Source: Nemertoderma westbladi (taxonomy: Eukaryota; Xenacoelomorpha; Nemertodermatida; Nemertodermatidae). From it: DNA of 64,000 bases. The DNA lies in assembly GCA_032718475.1 (NCBI GenBank), contig JAUCBJ010003070.1, positions 126,001 to 190,000 on the forward strand. Reading direction: 5' to 3'. Below the pieces are notes generated by a model. The model saw only the letters and a program-made list of their open reading frames with translations. It ran no database searches and was not told the origin of the DNA. Positions 40,287 to 51,200 of the stretch are shown piece after piece (position 1 is the first letter of the stretch; every line of letters starts with the position of its first letter). The position numbers and the translations under genes are program-made.

Positions 40287-41631
40287 TGTTCGCGCTTTTG
40301 AAGACCTTTAGCAGTTTAACCTGCCAAAATTTATATGTCTTTTAGTTAATTAACACACCTTTAGCATACGACAATATTTTATGCTAATAAACAAAACATT
40401 AGCCGAAGCCAGCCCATGCGCGATCATTCACCCGATGGATACACCCGGGAGGCTGAATTCGGATGCTTAAATTTTATTATTGCAGTGTAAGGTTGCAGTG
40501 TAAACCTACTGTATTATTCGATTGATCGTTAATAATTAATTTCTGACAGATATTATTAGCTTTCGGGAAATATTAACAGTTCCTTTAGGACGTGGCGCTC
40601 TATCTATTTAAACAGAGCTAGGACTTATACTAAACGCAACGATAATGCTTATGATTAAAGTATAAGGCGCATTCTTTAGGAAATGCTTTGTTACCAATCA
40701 CAATCATGCACACGATTCTGCCGACCGTCAGTAAATTTGATCACACATAAAGAGAACAGCAATTGACTCATGTAGTGTCTGCTAAATAACATTAGATTCA
40801 ATACACACCACATTGATATAAATCGCAATTATTATGTATAGCCTGTCTCTCTAACCTGTAGTGTATCAAGAAAATTGGGAATTTTGGGTGATTTATCCGT
40901 ATTCTCCAAAGGGCAATATTTCATCAACAAATCGATACAATTAATAACTGACGGTAAATAACAGTACAAACAATATAATTAATAAGTAAAGTTCGGGAGA
41001 ATCATATGACTACCAGTGAGTTAGTTAGTTAGTGAGGTAACAGTTATACTTTCAATAATTTAAGCAGTTTTACTAGAGTTCTTCCCAAAAGCCGGTGTTA
41101 TGGCGAAAAATGGGAACACAACAACAGAATCATATGAAGAATCATATGACTACCAGTGAGTTAGTTAGTTAGTGAGGTAACAGTTATACTTTCAATAATT
41201 TAAGCAGTTTTACTAGAGTTCTTCCCAAAAGCCGGTGTTATGGCGAAAAATGGGAACACAACAACAGAATCATATGAAGAATCATATGACTACCACTCTA
41301 TACGAGGATACCAACTACCCTTATTCCCCGAAGCTCCCGTCCAACACAGAGGATGAGCATACAGATAGGAAATTCAGTTCAGTAGCTCTGGGATAGGTCG
41401 AAATCAACGCCAACTCAAATTCTATTGGCCGATACGGAACACAGGGCTGAGGCAACCTCCCTAAGCTGGTTGGCCGATCAAACAGAACCCAGATCCCTTC
41501 GCACAGCAAATCAGCCAATCAGCCGGTAGCTTGCACTATTCTAGCTAGATATCCCTTTTTAGAGTATTCAGCGACTGGGGGGAACTGGTTAGCAAAGCAA
41601 ACGAATCAGTTATCCCACAAAAGCTTTTACA
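40287..41631 (-). repeat. LTR of element B (left copy, 3' LTR)
   Basis: TGTTCGCGC ... CTTTTACA. It contains two full tandem copies of a 140-bp unit (from about 41001 and 41141) plus the start of a third (41281). It is followed by CCGCTCCCAGAAAATGGG, the same tract as in element A. Confidence 0.95.
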
Positions 41632-41709
41632 CCGCTCCCAGAAAATGGGATTTAAGTCTATAAAATATACAAAATCACAGTTTCTAAAATATAAAAATAC
41701 TCTAAACAG

Positions 41710-44700
41710 TTAGTCTTTTTTGCGCGGACGGCGTTTACGCAGTTTTTTAAAGCTAGCAAGAGTCTTTTTCTCTTTGGGGCGAGCCACTTTACGAGGAGGG
41801 CTATAACTCCTGGGTGAAGGGTGCAATATGATTGCATCAGAAGGTATGGGATTACGATCGGTATATCCGCCGGTCGAAGTGCCGGGTTGGTCGACTTCCA
41901 CTTCGGTGGGGAGGGGTTTAACGACCTTTAGAGCGCGTTTTAAGACGGCTGCTCTTACGGGTCCTTTAAGAGTCGTCTGAACGAGAGCCGTGGGTGGGCC
42001 ATAGGCAGTCAGAAACTTCCTTGGTTTAATGGTTCTTTCCAACTCGCGTTCGCGGGCTCGGTACTCGTAAGGCCGTCGATATACTTCCTGTAATTCGGGG
42101 TGTGAGTTGACAAATAAGTCTCCATAGGCAGGGTCTTGACGGATAAAGTTTATTAAGTTGTAAGAATAGATGTCACTCGGATTAATGCTCCTGAGAAATT
42201 TGCGTACATATTTGGTTGAAATACATTCTCCAATGCGCTTCAGTAGTTCATAACTTGATAGGCGTGATTTCTGCTCGACGGAGGCAAACAAATAAGGATG
42301 GAACGCATAAACTCCTTCGTAAGCGCGTCCAGGGTAATAGCGATGGCGTGAATCACAATGTAAATCAGCGTTCGCTTCCCAAGCTCTGATATAACGTAGT
42401 ACAATCATTTCATCTACGCTCTCTAAATCATGATTAAAGGGACAATCAAAGCTGGCGTGTCCTTTTAATTGACAATGATGGCATTGAGTCATAAATTGGG
42501 GGCAGACAGCAAAAATGTGCAAATTATTAAGCCGACAATATGCACAATAGATTTCCATCGACGGTTGCTCGTGGAAATAGGAACAGAGATCGTTGGTGTC
42601 CATAGACGTAATATGGTCTCTCGATGCGCACAGCCGACAACGTTGTCGAGAAACATAATTGGCATGGCGATAATCATACGCAGTAAGACACTGTGGACCT
42701 TGATACCATTCCAATATGTAGTCGCTATCGCTACTCCGAGACGTGGGGGGCTGAATCTCTTCAGATTCTAAACATATGGGTTCGTCTTCCCCTTGTATAG
42801 TTGAGGTAGGCATGGCCGTCTCCTCAAGTGGACCTACCGTCTGAATTTCCACGACAGAATAACCTGTGGGGATTCGAGGTCTTTGGATAACAGAGGAGTG
42901 CAGGTTTATTATACAAATGTCTTTGAAAATAGCAAATCCAGCGCTATCTAACTTCTCCGCAGCCGAGTCTCTTAAGCTGAGCTTGGTCAAAGCGCGGTCT
43001 TTGAATTGGCTATCCACGTTGCGAAACGGGGTTAAAAATCGTCGGAAACATTCAAAGCGGATGAATTTATTATGTTCATCTAGCTTAGCGAGTTTGGTCC
43101 CAAGTATTAATGGATGGGCGCGTATAGTACGACTGCACACATCGGCTAGCCAACCGGAAAGTGCGGTGTTTTCGAAGATCGTGTAGATAGCTAAGGAGGG
43201 GCGGAGTGGAACACTCATGAAGCTATACACGGCGCCAGGTGCGGTCAACGGTCCGTCAAAGTATAATCGAGAATAATGGTCTCCGTATACTTGTTGATAG
43301 TTGATGGGATTTCCGACCTTGAAATTCCATCCGTATTCCTGAAAAGCAAGATGTCCGATGGAAGTTCGTTGCACCTTTGTAATGTTGCTAGACGCATTAG
43401 CATACATGGTGCGAAAGAAACCTCGGCCTTCGGCCCAAGGAGCTATCAGCTGAGTATCCACGAAAGGATAGGGGATATTTTCCATATTCCGAAAGTCGTT
43501 TTGGAGATCTCCGTAAACAGCTGAGCCGATTTTAATGATTCTTTCGTTGAATAACATCTCGAGAACGGGCTGGGGTAACATCGATCCATCGATACCCATG
43601 GCCGGTTTGCGTTCGGTGTCAATGACGTAACGCTGCGCGAGTTCGAATTGTCCATGTCGGAGATTCTTTTGCGTTTCGGTGAGAGTTTCAAAGGAATAAT
43701 CGATCACGTCGGAACACGCTCGCGTAAACACGTGAGTGGAACCAGCTAATCCGCGTATGTGTATCATGCGCGTAGTTCCTAATTCTCCGATTGGAACGCT
43801 ACCTTCGTTATCGTAAGTAACAACGCCATACATCTCAATGATATTAAGAGTTTCATTCCACTCTTTGGTGGCGTTCTCGAGGGTCATCCCTACTGGATGC
43901 CACAAGGTGGCGCATTGATTAGCGTCAGGGAGATCACTATACTTCATGTATCGAGTGGTATACGTCTCCACATTTCCATATCTTTGTATTTTCTCCTCCT
44001 CGAATAATACGTCTAGATTCCAATGGACTAATCGAGTTTTAATAAATCCATCGAGATTATAAGGAGGTTCTGTATCCTTCTCTATTCGAGAAACGTTATA
44101 TGGTTTTCGAAATGAGTTTACCTTTACTAACTGATCCAGATGTTTTTGCAATTGTTCGAGTTCGACAATGTCCAGAGGATTTATTAGTGGTAGAAACTTT
44201 AAATTATGCGTCGGATCTTCTGGTTTTACCATATAATATTGAGTCAGATTAACGTAATAAGGGTGGTCTTTAATTCCATAAAAAGAGTTCTGTAAAGGTC
44301 TAGCGCGTATGTTGACATCGTGTACCATACGACGGACAAGATCCGCTCGATTGTCCGGAGGTTCAACGAGTATACCGTCAACTCGAGCGGCCTCGATTGG
44401 CGGACGCTGTAACATAGGAGCGTCAGCGATAAGATTTTGCGATCTTATGCTGATATCAACCGGTTGGGGTTGTATCTTTGCAAAAAGTTTGTCTCCGAAA
44501 TGCGGAACCATCGAGGGATGACGGACGGTTTTAGAGTAGAGATCGGTTATGAGTATCTGAGCTTCGGGTTGGGCTAAAGCGGCTTCTTCTCTCTCATCCA
44601 TTTCCGTATGTTTCTCCTCTAGTTGATTTTCCTCCGCTTGTTTCTGTAAGCGTTCTTCTAGAAACTCCTGTAGAGAATACGTACGTCCAAGCTCGATGTC

Positions 44701-45963
44701 CTCTTCGAGGTTTTGGATTTCTCTATCAAACTGCGGCAAGGCTAACTCTTTCACCGATTGGACCTGCTGCTGTAATTTACGTTTCTCTAGAAAATCCTGT
44801 GTTCCCTTTCCGATTTTCTGTCGGATGGCGTCTAAAGCGTTTCTGATGACACTCTCCTCGACTTCCGTGGCAGGTTGTATCGGAGTTAATCCTGGCCGAT
44901 TGTAAGGATTAAATGGCGATGTTAGATGCCCGCGTCCCAATCCGGTTAAATAGGATGGTCGAATATCTAACGAACCTACCGCTGGAACACCACCGATTAA
45001 CTGCTCGGGTAACACCAAATCTTTGAACAGTGAGTATAACTCGGGAGGATCAGTGATACTGTTAGGATCAAGAGTTTGAGGTCTCACTGGGGAATGAGGA
45101 GGCCTGACCGAGTATTCCGGAACTCTGATCATGGGTTTATTTAGCGATCGTTTTAGACGGGCGATCGTAGGTGATACGTCGAACAGGTTTCGCTCGAAAC
45201 TCCCGTAAGTATAACGCGTAAAACTGTGTTTAGCACAACGTCTCCGCGGATGTTTATGTCTTTCCGTTTGCTGGTTAGGTCTAGGGCATGAGTCACAATA
45301 ATACCAAAGACGTACGTCCTGCAGAGGAAACGCGGGTGATCGTTCTCCAGTTTTGCAATACTCTTCCATTTGTTCAAAGCTGTCCGGGACAACAGGCAGT
45401 GGACGATCTGCGGTAAGATACATCATGGTGAAATAGAGTCGTTTGAGTTCTACCATGGGATCGTGATGTATACCTTGAGGATATCGAGTCTCTAGGTTCT
45501 GTTGACTGGCAATATTGAGATAGGTTTCTCTCAAAAATTCCAAGTAGTCGTTGAAGTTGATGCGCTTATCGGGTTCTTCAACGTTTTCTCTGTCGAGTAG
45601 GTTGCGAATAGAGTTCTCGTGTTCTATTCTCGGTTTATCATTACGATTCCGCTGGGCATGATATTTAAATAAAACCATTTCCCTTTCGGTGTCTACATCT
45701 TCCGTATCATGTAAATCGGTAGGATGGCCGGTAGTTAAGAAGTCCATATACGTACCATTACGATTCGTATAGCGAGCGGTGAATTTTCTATAGTCCAATT
45801 CACGCGTAAGTTGTTCCTGGGACATCGGCGGTTCGATATAACGACCATCGTCCTCCGTAATAGTCGGATCGGCTTCACCGCGTATCAAGCTATCCACAAA
45901 CGCTTGTAAAGGTAGAGTATATCGCTCTCTAATACCAAGGTCATCTTCTATCAATTCCGTCAT
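41710..45963 (-). CDS. Third ORF of element B: zinc-cluster protein with DEDD-exonuclease-like region
   Basis: 1417 codons from ATG at 45963, intact. Residues 223-246 form a CxxC...H...C cluster (YYCDSCPRPN...RRRCAKH). Residues about 390-470 are a predicted coiled coil. Residues 718-917 follow the order of a DEDDy 3'-5' exonuclease: VVTYDNEGS (D718, E720), then ERIIKIGSAVYGDLQNDF (D819), then PFVDTQL (D836), then IGHLAFQEYGWNFK and AVYSFMS (Y913). The residue four after that Tyr is Ser917, not Asp, and an insertion of about 40 residues precedes D819, so activity is uncertain. Residues 1161-1174 are a CCHC knuckle (CHHCQLKGHASFDC) after other Cys pairs. The tail is strongly basic. I see no signal peptide or membrane anchor, which argues against an envelope. 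The position downstream of pol is that of extra ORFs captured by LTR elements. Confidence 0.75.
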   Translation of the reverse strand: MTELIEDDLGIRERYTLPLQAFVDSLIRGEADPTITEDDGRYIEPPMSQEQLTRELDYRKFTARYTNRNGTYMDFLTTGHPTDLHDTEDVDTEREMVLFKYHAQRNRNDKPRIEHENSIRNLLDRENVEEPDKRINFNDYLEFLRETYLNIASQQNLETRYPQGIHHDPMVELKRLYFTMMYLTADRPLPVVPDSFEQMEEYCKTGERSPAFPLQDVRLWYYCDSCPRPNQQTERHKHPRRRCAKHSFTRYTYGSFERNLFDVSPTIARLKRSLNKPMIRVPEYSVRPPHSPVRPQTLDPNSITDPPELYSLFKDLVLPEQLIGGVPAVGSLDIRPSYLTGLGRGHLTSPFNPYNRPGLTPIQPATEVEESVIRNALDAIRQKIGKGTQDFLEKRKLQQQVQSVKELALPQFDREIQNLEEDIELGRTYSLQEFLEERLQKQAEENQLEEKHTEMDEREEAALAQPEAQILITDLYSKTVRHPSMVPHFGDKLFAKIQPQPVDISIRSQNLIADAPMLQRPPIEAARVDGILVEPPDNRADLVRRMVHDVNIRARPLQNSFYGIKDHPYYVNLTQYYMVKPEDPTHNLKFLPLINPLDIVELEQLQKHLDQLVKVNSFRKPYNVSRIEKDTEPPYNLDGFIKTRLVHWNLDVLFEEEKIQRYGNVETYTTRYMKYSDLPDANQCATLWHPVGMTLENATKEWNETLNIIEMYGVVTYDNEGSVPIGELGTTRMIHIRGLAGSTHVFTRACSDVIDYSFETLTETQKNLRHGQFELAQRYVIDTERKPAMGIDGSMLPQPVLEMLFNERIIKIGSAVYGDLQNDFRNMENIPYPFVDTQLIAPWAEGRGFFRTMYANASSNITKVQRTSIGHLAFQEYGWNFKVGNPINYQQVYGDHYSRLYFDGPLTAPGAVYSFMSVPLRPSLAIYTIFENTALSGWLADVCSRTIRAHPLILGTKLAKLDEHNKFIRFECFRRFLTPFRNVDSQFKDRALTKLSLRDSAAEKLDSAGFAIFKDICIINLHSSVIQRPRIPTGYSVVEIQTVGPLEETAMPTSTIQGEDEPICLESEEIQPPTSRSSDSDYILEWYQGPQCLTAYDYRHANYVSRQRCRLCASRDHITSMDTNDLCSYFHEQPSMEIYCAYCRLNNLHIFAVCPQFMTQCHHCQLKGHASFDCPFNHDLESVDEMIVLRYIRAWEANADLHCDSRHRYYPGRAYEGVYAFHPYLFASVEQKSRLSSYELLKRIGECISTKYVRKFLRSINPSDIYSYNLINFIRQDPAYGDLFVNSHPELQEVYRRPYEYRARERELERTIKPRKFLTAYGPPTALVQTTLKGPVRAAVLKRALKVVKPLPTEVEVDQPGTSTGGYTDRNPIPSDAIILHPSPRSYSPPRKVARPKEKKTLASFKKLRKRRPRKKD

Positions 45964-47585
45964 ATCTGCTATCTGAGTTTATTAATATCAGTATGAGTTA
46001 ATATTTAGGCAAGCGGGCGTCGCTGCCTACTAGTCTTTGCCCCCGGACAGTGGGTTTCTCAGCGCCGATGTACCGTCGTCGCGGTGTTTACGCCAACATG
46101 TAGCAACAGCACGACAACGATAACCGGCACAAGTCCCACCACTGTCCGTCCCAAAGGCTTGAATCCACTTGAGGTTATCTCGGTAGAGTTAGGGCTACTT
46201 TACAATTGCGATTAGCTACTGTAAACACACTTTAGTAGTAACATTCACCTATAAACGCCCAAATTCCATACAATTGGACAATTACTTACTGCATACATGC
46301 AGGCCATTTGTCCGTTAATCAGTGTCTTCCAGAATGTCACGTTATTACTATGTATCCTTGGATACTAATAGTGCGCTATGTATACTCTTATGCTACGCAA
46401 TGGGGCAAGCTTTTTATTGTTCCTTTAACTTGCTTCTAATTCTAGCGTGGGTGTTGCCATGGTGACATTATGGAAAACTAGCGGTAGAATTAGAGTAATT
46501 CTCATGCATACAGATCTGGGATGCTATTTAATAGTAATTCTTTAATTGTCAATATCCTCTTTATGCATGATTTTATAAATTTTATCGGCTATTGACTATA
46601 TGTTGGAGATTCTCGCACTCTAGTACACTCAATATGAATCTCCGCTCCCATGATCTATTAATTACTGGAATTTTGGGAATGTTATAAATTGCACAAAATG
46701 ACAATTTATGAAATTCATTTGAATATGAATTTAAATTTATTCCCGTGAATTTTATTATTTGATGTTAAATTGACACAAATTTCATTCCAGAGCATATCTG
46801 GGGACTTAGGATCCTTAATTCTATAAAATAGTCCTTCTAAGAATATCGGTAAATACTGCGATATCTTAATTGACTAGAAATTTTAAAGGATCGGGATTTT
46901 ACAGATTTTAATAAATATTAAATTAATATTTAGGATGAGCACCGATTTATTCCAGAACTTGTCTGGGGACGTTAACCACTGATTCTAGAATTTGTCTTTC
47001 AAGTATATCGGTGGGTGCTACGATATCTTAATCGACTAGAATTACAGATGGTCAAAAAGTTTAACAGATTTATTTGCGATTTACGCTACTGTTAGAGGGA
47101 CATCACGCTACTATATGTATTATTTGTTATAAGGTAGAAGAGCAATATCGCACGAAGCAATGTCAGTGTGAAGAGGCAAGTCGTTTCCAAGGTCTACCCA
47201 GAGCTTGGTTTAGCCGAGACACGAGGATCTGAACTTTGCATTCCTAATACTCTGCCTACCAATAATACTTAAATATAGTAGTGGCTTTATTGTACTTTAA
47301 TAAGTACTGACATGTCATCTTACTATAGTCTCGCATTTATAATATAATACGGACAGTAAGGAAAGAGAAAATAATTATTTCTTGCCGTCGCACTAAATAT
47401 ATTATAGGTAATTAAATACGTAATAAACACTAATATATTGCACTAATTTACTAAATATTCTAAAATAACATTTTACTAAATAAAATTAAATAAAAACGAT
47501 TATAATAACGTACATAATAACATTTACATATAAAATGTAATAAAAATAGATAAAATAATATAGACATACACCCACTCCAGACGTA
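45964..47585. other. Spacer between pol and ORF3 (element B)
   Basis: 1.6 kb without ORFs, conserved in element A (17916-19563). Two imperfect direct repeats start ATTCCAGA near 46783 and 46948 and contain CTGGGGAC, TATCGGT and CGATATCTTAATYGACTAGAA. It is a candidate site for the signal that allows ORF3 expression (splice acceptor, internal promoter or ribosome entry). Confidence 0.55.
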
Positions 47586-48205
47586 CTACGTTGAAGAGCC
47601 CCTAGATGTTTGAGGTATTAGGGAGGTGGTCGTGGGAAGGGTTTCTTGCCTTCCATAGTTTCCGGAGAGTTCCCGGTCTCTTTCCAGCAAACATAAACGA
47701 CCAACCGGGCGATTGAGTTGTTGCGTCTCAAAGATTATGCCGGGTTTCTTGAAGTTACGTCGCATGACGACGAGTTCTACCGAGCGCACTAGACCATCCT
47801 CCGAGATGTGCGTCTCGATGATACGACCTATCTGCCACCGTCTACGTGGAAGGTCCGGATCTACAATAAGGACCATGTCTCCGGCGCTGACATTTTCCTG
47901 CTGCGCAAACCACTTAGTTCGAAGTTGTAGCGTGGGCAGATAATGTTTCTCAAAATGGTCAGCGAAACGACGGGATAGCAACTGCATAAGCTGCCAAGTT
48001 CGACGACAGTATTCATCTCCATCGGCAATCTCGGATTGTGGGAGCATGGCTACAGGTTTCTTAAGTAGGAAGTGCGCGGGTGTTAGCGCTTCCAGGGAGT
48101 CGAGACTCGATGAGACTGGCATAAGCGGTCTCTCGTTAAGATAGGCAGCGATTTCTTCCATTAACGTCCGCAGAAGTTCGTCGGTGAGATATGCACGGCA
48201 CGGCA
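47586..48205 (-). pseudogene. pol: Integrase C-terminal part in shifted frame (element B)
   Basis: The frame open to 48260 continues the integrase after the gag-pol frame ends at 48206. It has the YLTDELLRTLMEE helix, YLNERPL, LTPAHFLL and RRTWQLMQLL blocks, then the DUF5641-type C-terminal module of BEL/Pao integrases (GDMVLIVDPDLPRRRWQIGR). The change of frame occurs around GCTTTATAGTGCCGTGCCGTG (48195-48215), where one base has been gained or lost. The polyprotein end RPVGRLCLLERDREL is shared with element A. Confidence 0.85.
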
Positions 48206-51200
48206 CTATAAAGCGGTCTTGACACTTCGAATTAATCTCTCCCAACTTCCTCCCCACCAAGGGGCGTCGGCGGCGTTAAAGGTCCAGCTAGACGCCGTTA
48301 TCCGTAGCTGGTCGTCCACCTGTCTTTGATTCCAGTCCTTTACGTAAGCCTGAATTTCGTTGTTGGCACCAATGAAGTTCGTTCCCTTATCGGATCTCAT
48401 CGTGTTGCTAGTTCCGAAACGAGCGATCTGTCGTCGTAAACATAAGACGAAGCTGTTAGTAGATAGATCGTTCACCATATCGAGATGGATAGCTCTACAA
48501 GTCATGCAGACAAAGATTACACACCATCTCTTGACTATAGTTCTAGCACGATACACTTCAATAGGGCCAAATAAATCCACACCAGTATTAGTAAAGGGTG
48601 GTTCATAAAAGCTTACTCGTTCCCTAGGTAATTCTGCCTCTCGCTGTGTTAAAGGCCTACTGAATGCTTTCCTACAAGGTATGCAGTTCCTAAGAACTTG
48701 ATTCAGAGCTCTACGTGGTCTATGAAAATAATAGCGAGTTCGAATTTCGCTAAGAACTCGTTCTCTACCAGCATGATACAGTTTACTGTGAACATCTACA
48801 ATCATCTTGATTTGTACTTCAAGATTACTAATGAGTATAGGGAATTTAGTATCAAAGGATAATGGTGCGTTGGTAAGTCTTCCTCCAACACGTATTAACC
48901 CATCTATCATTGTGCTAGAGAAGCGATCCCTTAAGCGCATCTGCGGATTTCTCAATAACAGAAAATACCTATCGGAATCCTCATAGCATTGCAGGAGTCT
49001 CAGTAGCTGCTTATTAGTTTCTTCATGCTCCTGGTAACTGATCTTCTCCTTTAGAAACCGGTCTGATATCTTGTACTTAGGTAGATCTTTAATAACATGA
49101 ACTTGCGCAGATGTCACTGGAGCAGGATCACTAGTGGTCTGCGTCCTGGAGTAGTGATGGTGAAAACATCTCTTTAAGTATGTGACGGCTTTACAGAGAC
49201 GATTCCAGGAACTGTAATGATGCAGTGCTCTCTGCAGCAGGGGTGAGATTCCTTGCGAGACGTCTGGTATCCCAGATTTCCAATCTCTGTCTCTAATTTC
49301 CACAACAGACTTGTTTGTGGCGAGGGATTGTGGATCCAAAGTATCGTTTTCGGCAGTATGTAATACAGATAGATCGATTGTTGGTTTAAATAACTTCGAT
49401 TTACTTGTCCGAGTTTTGGGTTTGACTTTCTCCGCTCCCTTGGCTTGTCTAATCTCAGCCGTAGTAAGGTGAGGAGGCCATTCATCCTCTTCCTTGCTCA
49501 GGAAGTCGGGTCCACCCAACCAGTCAGGAGTATCTATCAGTTCCTGTGGAGTTGCTCCTCTGGAGGCGATGTCAGCTGGGTTAATCGTACCAGGGCAATG
49601 TCTCCATTGATCTATCGTTGTGCGACTAAGAATAATGGCCACTCTGTTAGTAACAAAGACGCTGAACTGACAGACTTCATTCGTTATATATTCCAACACA
49701 AGTAAAGCGTCGGTCCAATAAACAGTTTTCTCCAGTGGATAATCGATCTGTTCTGTTACATTCCGTCCGATAGCTGTAGCGTATAAAGCTGCTTTTAACT
49801 CTGCCCGAGGAACCTTCAGCTTGTTGTTAATCAATGCCTTAGAGGTAACCAAGGCAACTTTGATTCCATCCGGAGTTTCGACTCGCAGGTATGCTACTAT
49901 ACCTATTCCCATATCGCTGGCATCTCCGAATACATGGAGTTGATAGGAATATGTAGGGAGAACATGACCAAAATATGAACGGGAAATTATAAAGTTCTCG
50001 ATGGCAGGTAGCGAGTCCTCCCATTTCATCCATTTCTTTAATAGTTCTCCCTTGAGTGGATCGTCCCACGAGTGGTTTTCAAGCCACATTTGTTGTACTA
50101 AACTCCGAGCAATCAATATAACTGGGCTAATAAATCCCAAGGGATCGAAATAAGTGCTCAGAATACTTAAACAAATCCGTTTGGTCCGAACTGGATTATC
50201 TCGCTGTTTTAGCTGAAAAAACAGGATATCTCTTTCTGTGTCCCACTTCAAGCCAAGCGTCTTGGTTTCCGGAAGATCGTCATGTATTAAGTCGAGGTCT
50301 TTTGATCCCCGGTCTTCTACAGATATTGCTTCCAGAAACTCACGGGAGTTGCTGGTGAACTTCGTCAATCGAAATCCACCTCTTTTCAAACACTCAACCG
50401 TTCCTTTCGCGACATCAATGGCTTCTTTTACTGATGGAAGGGACTTTAAATTGTCGTCCATGTATATGTCTCGTTTGATGTTATCTATCACCTCTTTGGA
50501 GAAGGCGTCCCGGTTGTCATCCGCAGTGGTACGAACCACTGAGCAGGCGTTTGAAGGGCTTGATATAATCCCAAAAGCCTGGATGGTCATCCAGTACTCT
50601 ACCGGTTTCTGGTTGAGATCTCCTTCAGGCCACCACAGGAATCTTAGGCTGTCTCTATCACGATCCAACGCCTTGACTTCTAAGAACATTCCTTCTATAT
50701 CGGAGGCGAACGCGATGGAATATTGTCTTAATCTTAAAAGTATTCCCAATAAAGATTGGAGCAAGTTGGGTCCTGGTAACAACTCGGAATTGAGGGATTG
50801 GCCCATATATAGGGCGGAGCCATCAAATACGACCCGTACTTCATGGGGTTTACCGGGTTTGGGAACGTAATGATGTGTTAGATAATAAGTTCTTTCAGTT
50901 ATTGGAGTTCCTTCCGGTACTCGCTCCGCATATCCCTTTGTGATAAATTTCTTCAACTGAGTTTGGTACATTTCCTTAGCTGAAGCATTTGCCGTAAGAC
51001 GTCGATGTAATTGATTGATTCTTTTCTCAGCCAAAGGTCTGTTATTTATAAATCTAGGTTCCCGTTTTCGAAATGGTAGTCCGATTTCATATCTACCTTG
51101 ATCTTTTAAAAAACGTGTGGTTGTTTCCTGGATTTGCTTGGCTCTTTCTTCTTCTATCGACAGGGCTTTGTCGTATGAATTGGGTTCTACTAATTCTTGG

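Noticed and set aside
41710-45963. Envelope glycoprotein assignment for ORF3
   Set aside because: I saw no signal peptide, fusion-peptide-like segment or C-terminal membrane anchor. Cys/His clusters, a coiled coil and a basic tail suggest a nucleic-acid-associated protein.
50238-50870. 210-codon plus-strand ORF in element B
   Set aside because: It is an antisense shadow of the RT region of gag-pol.
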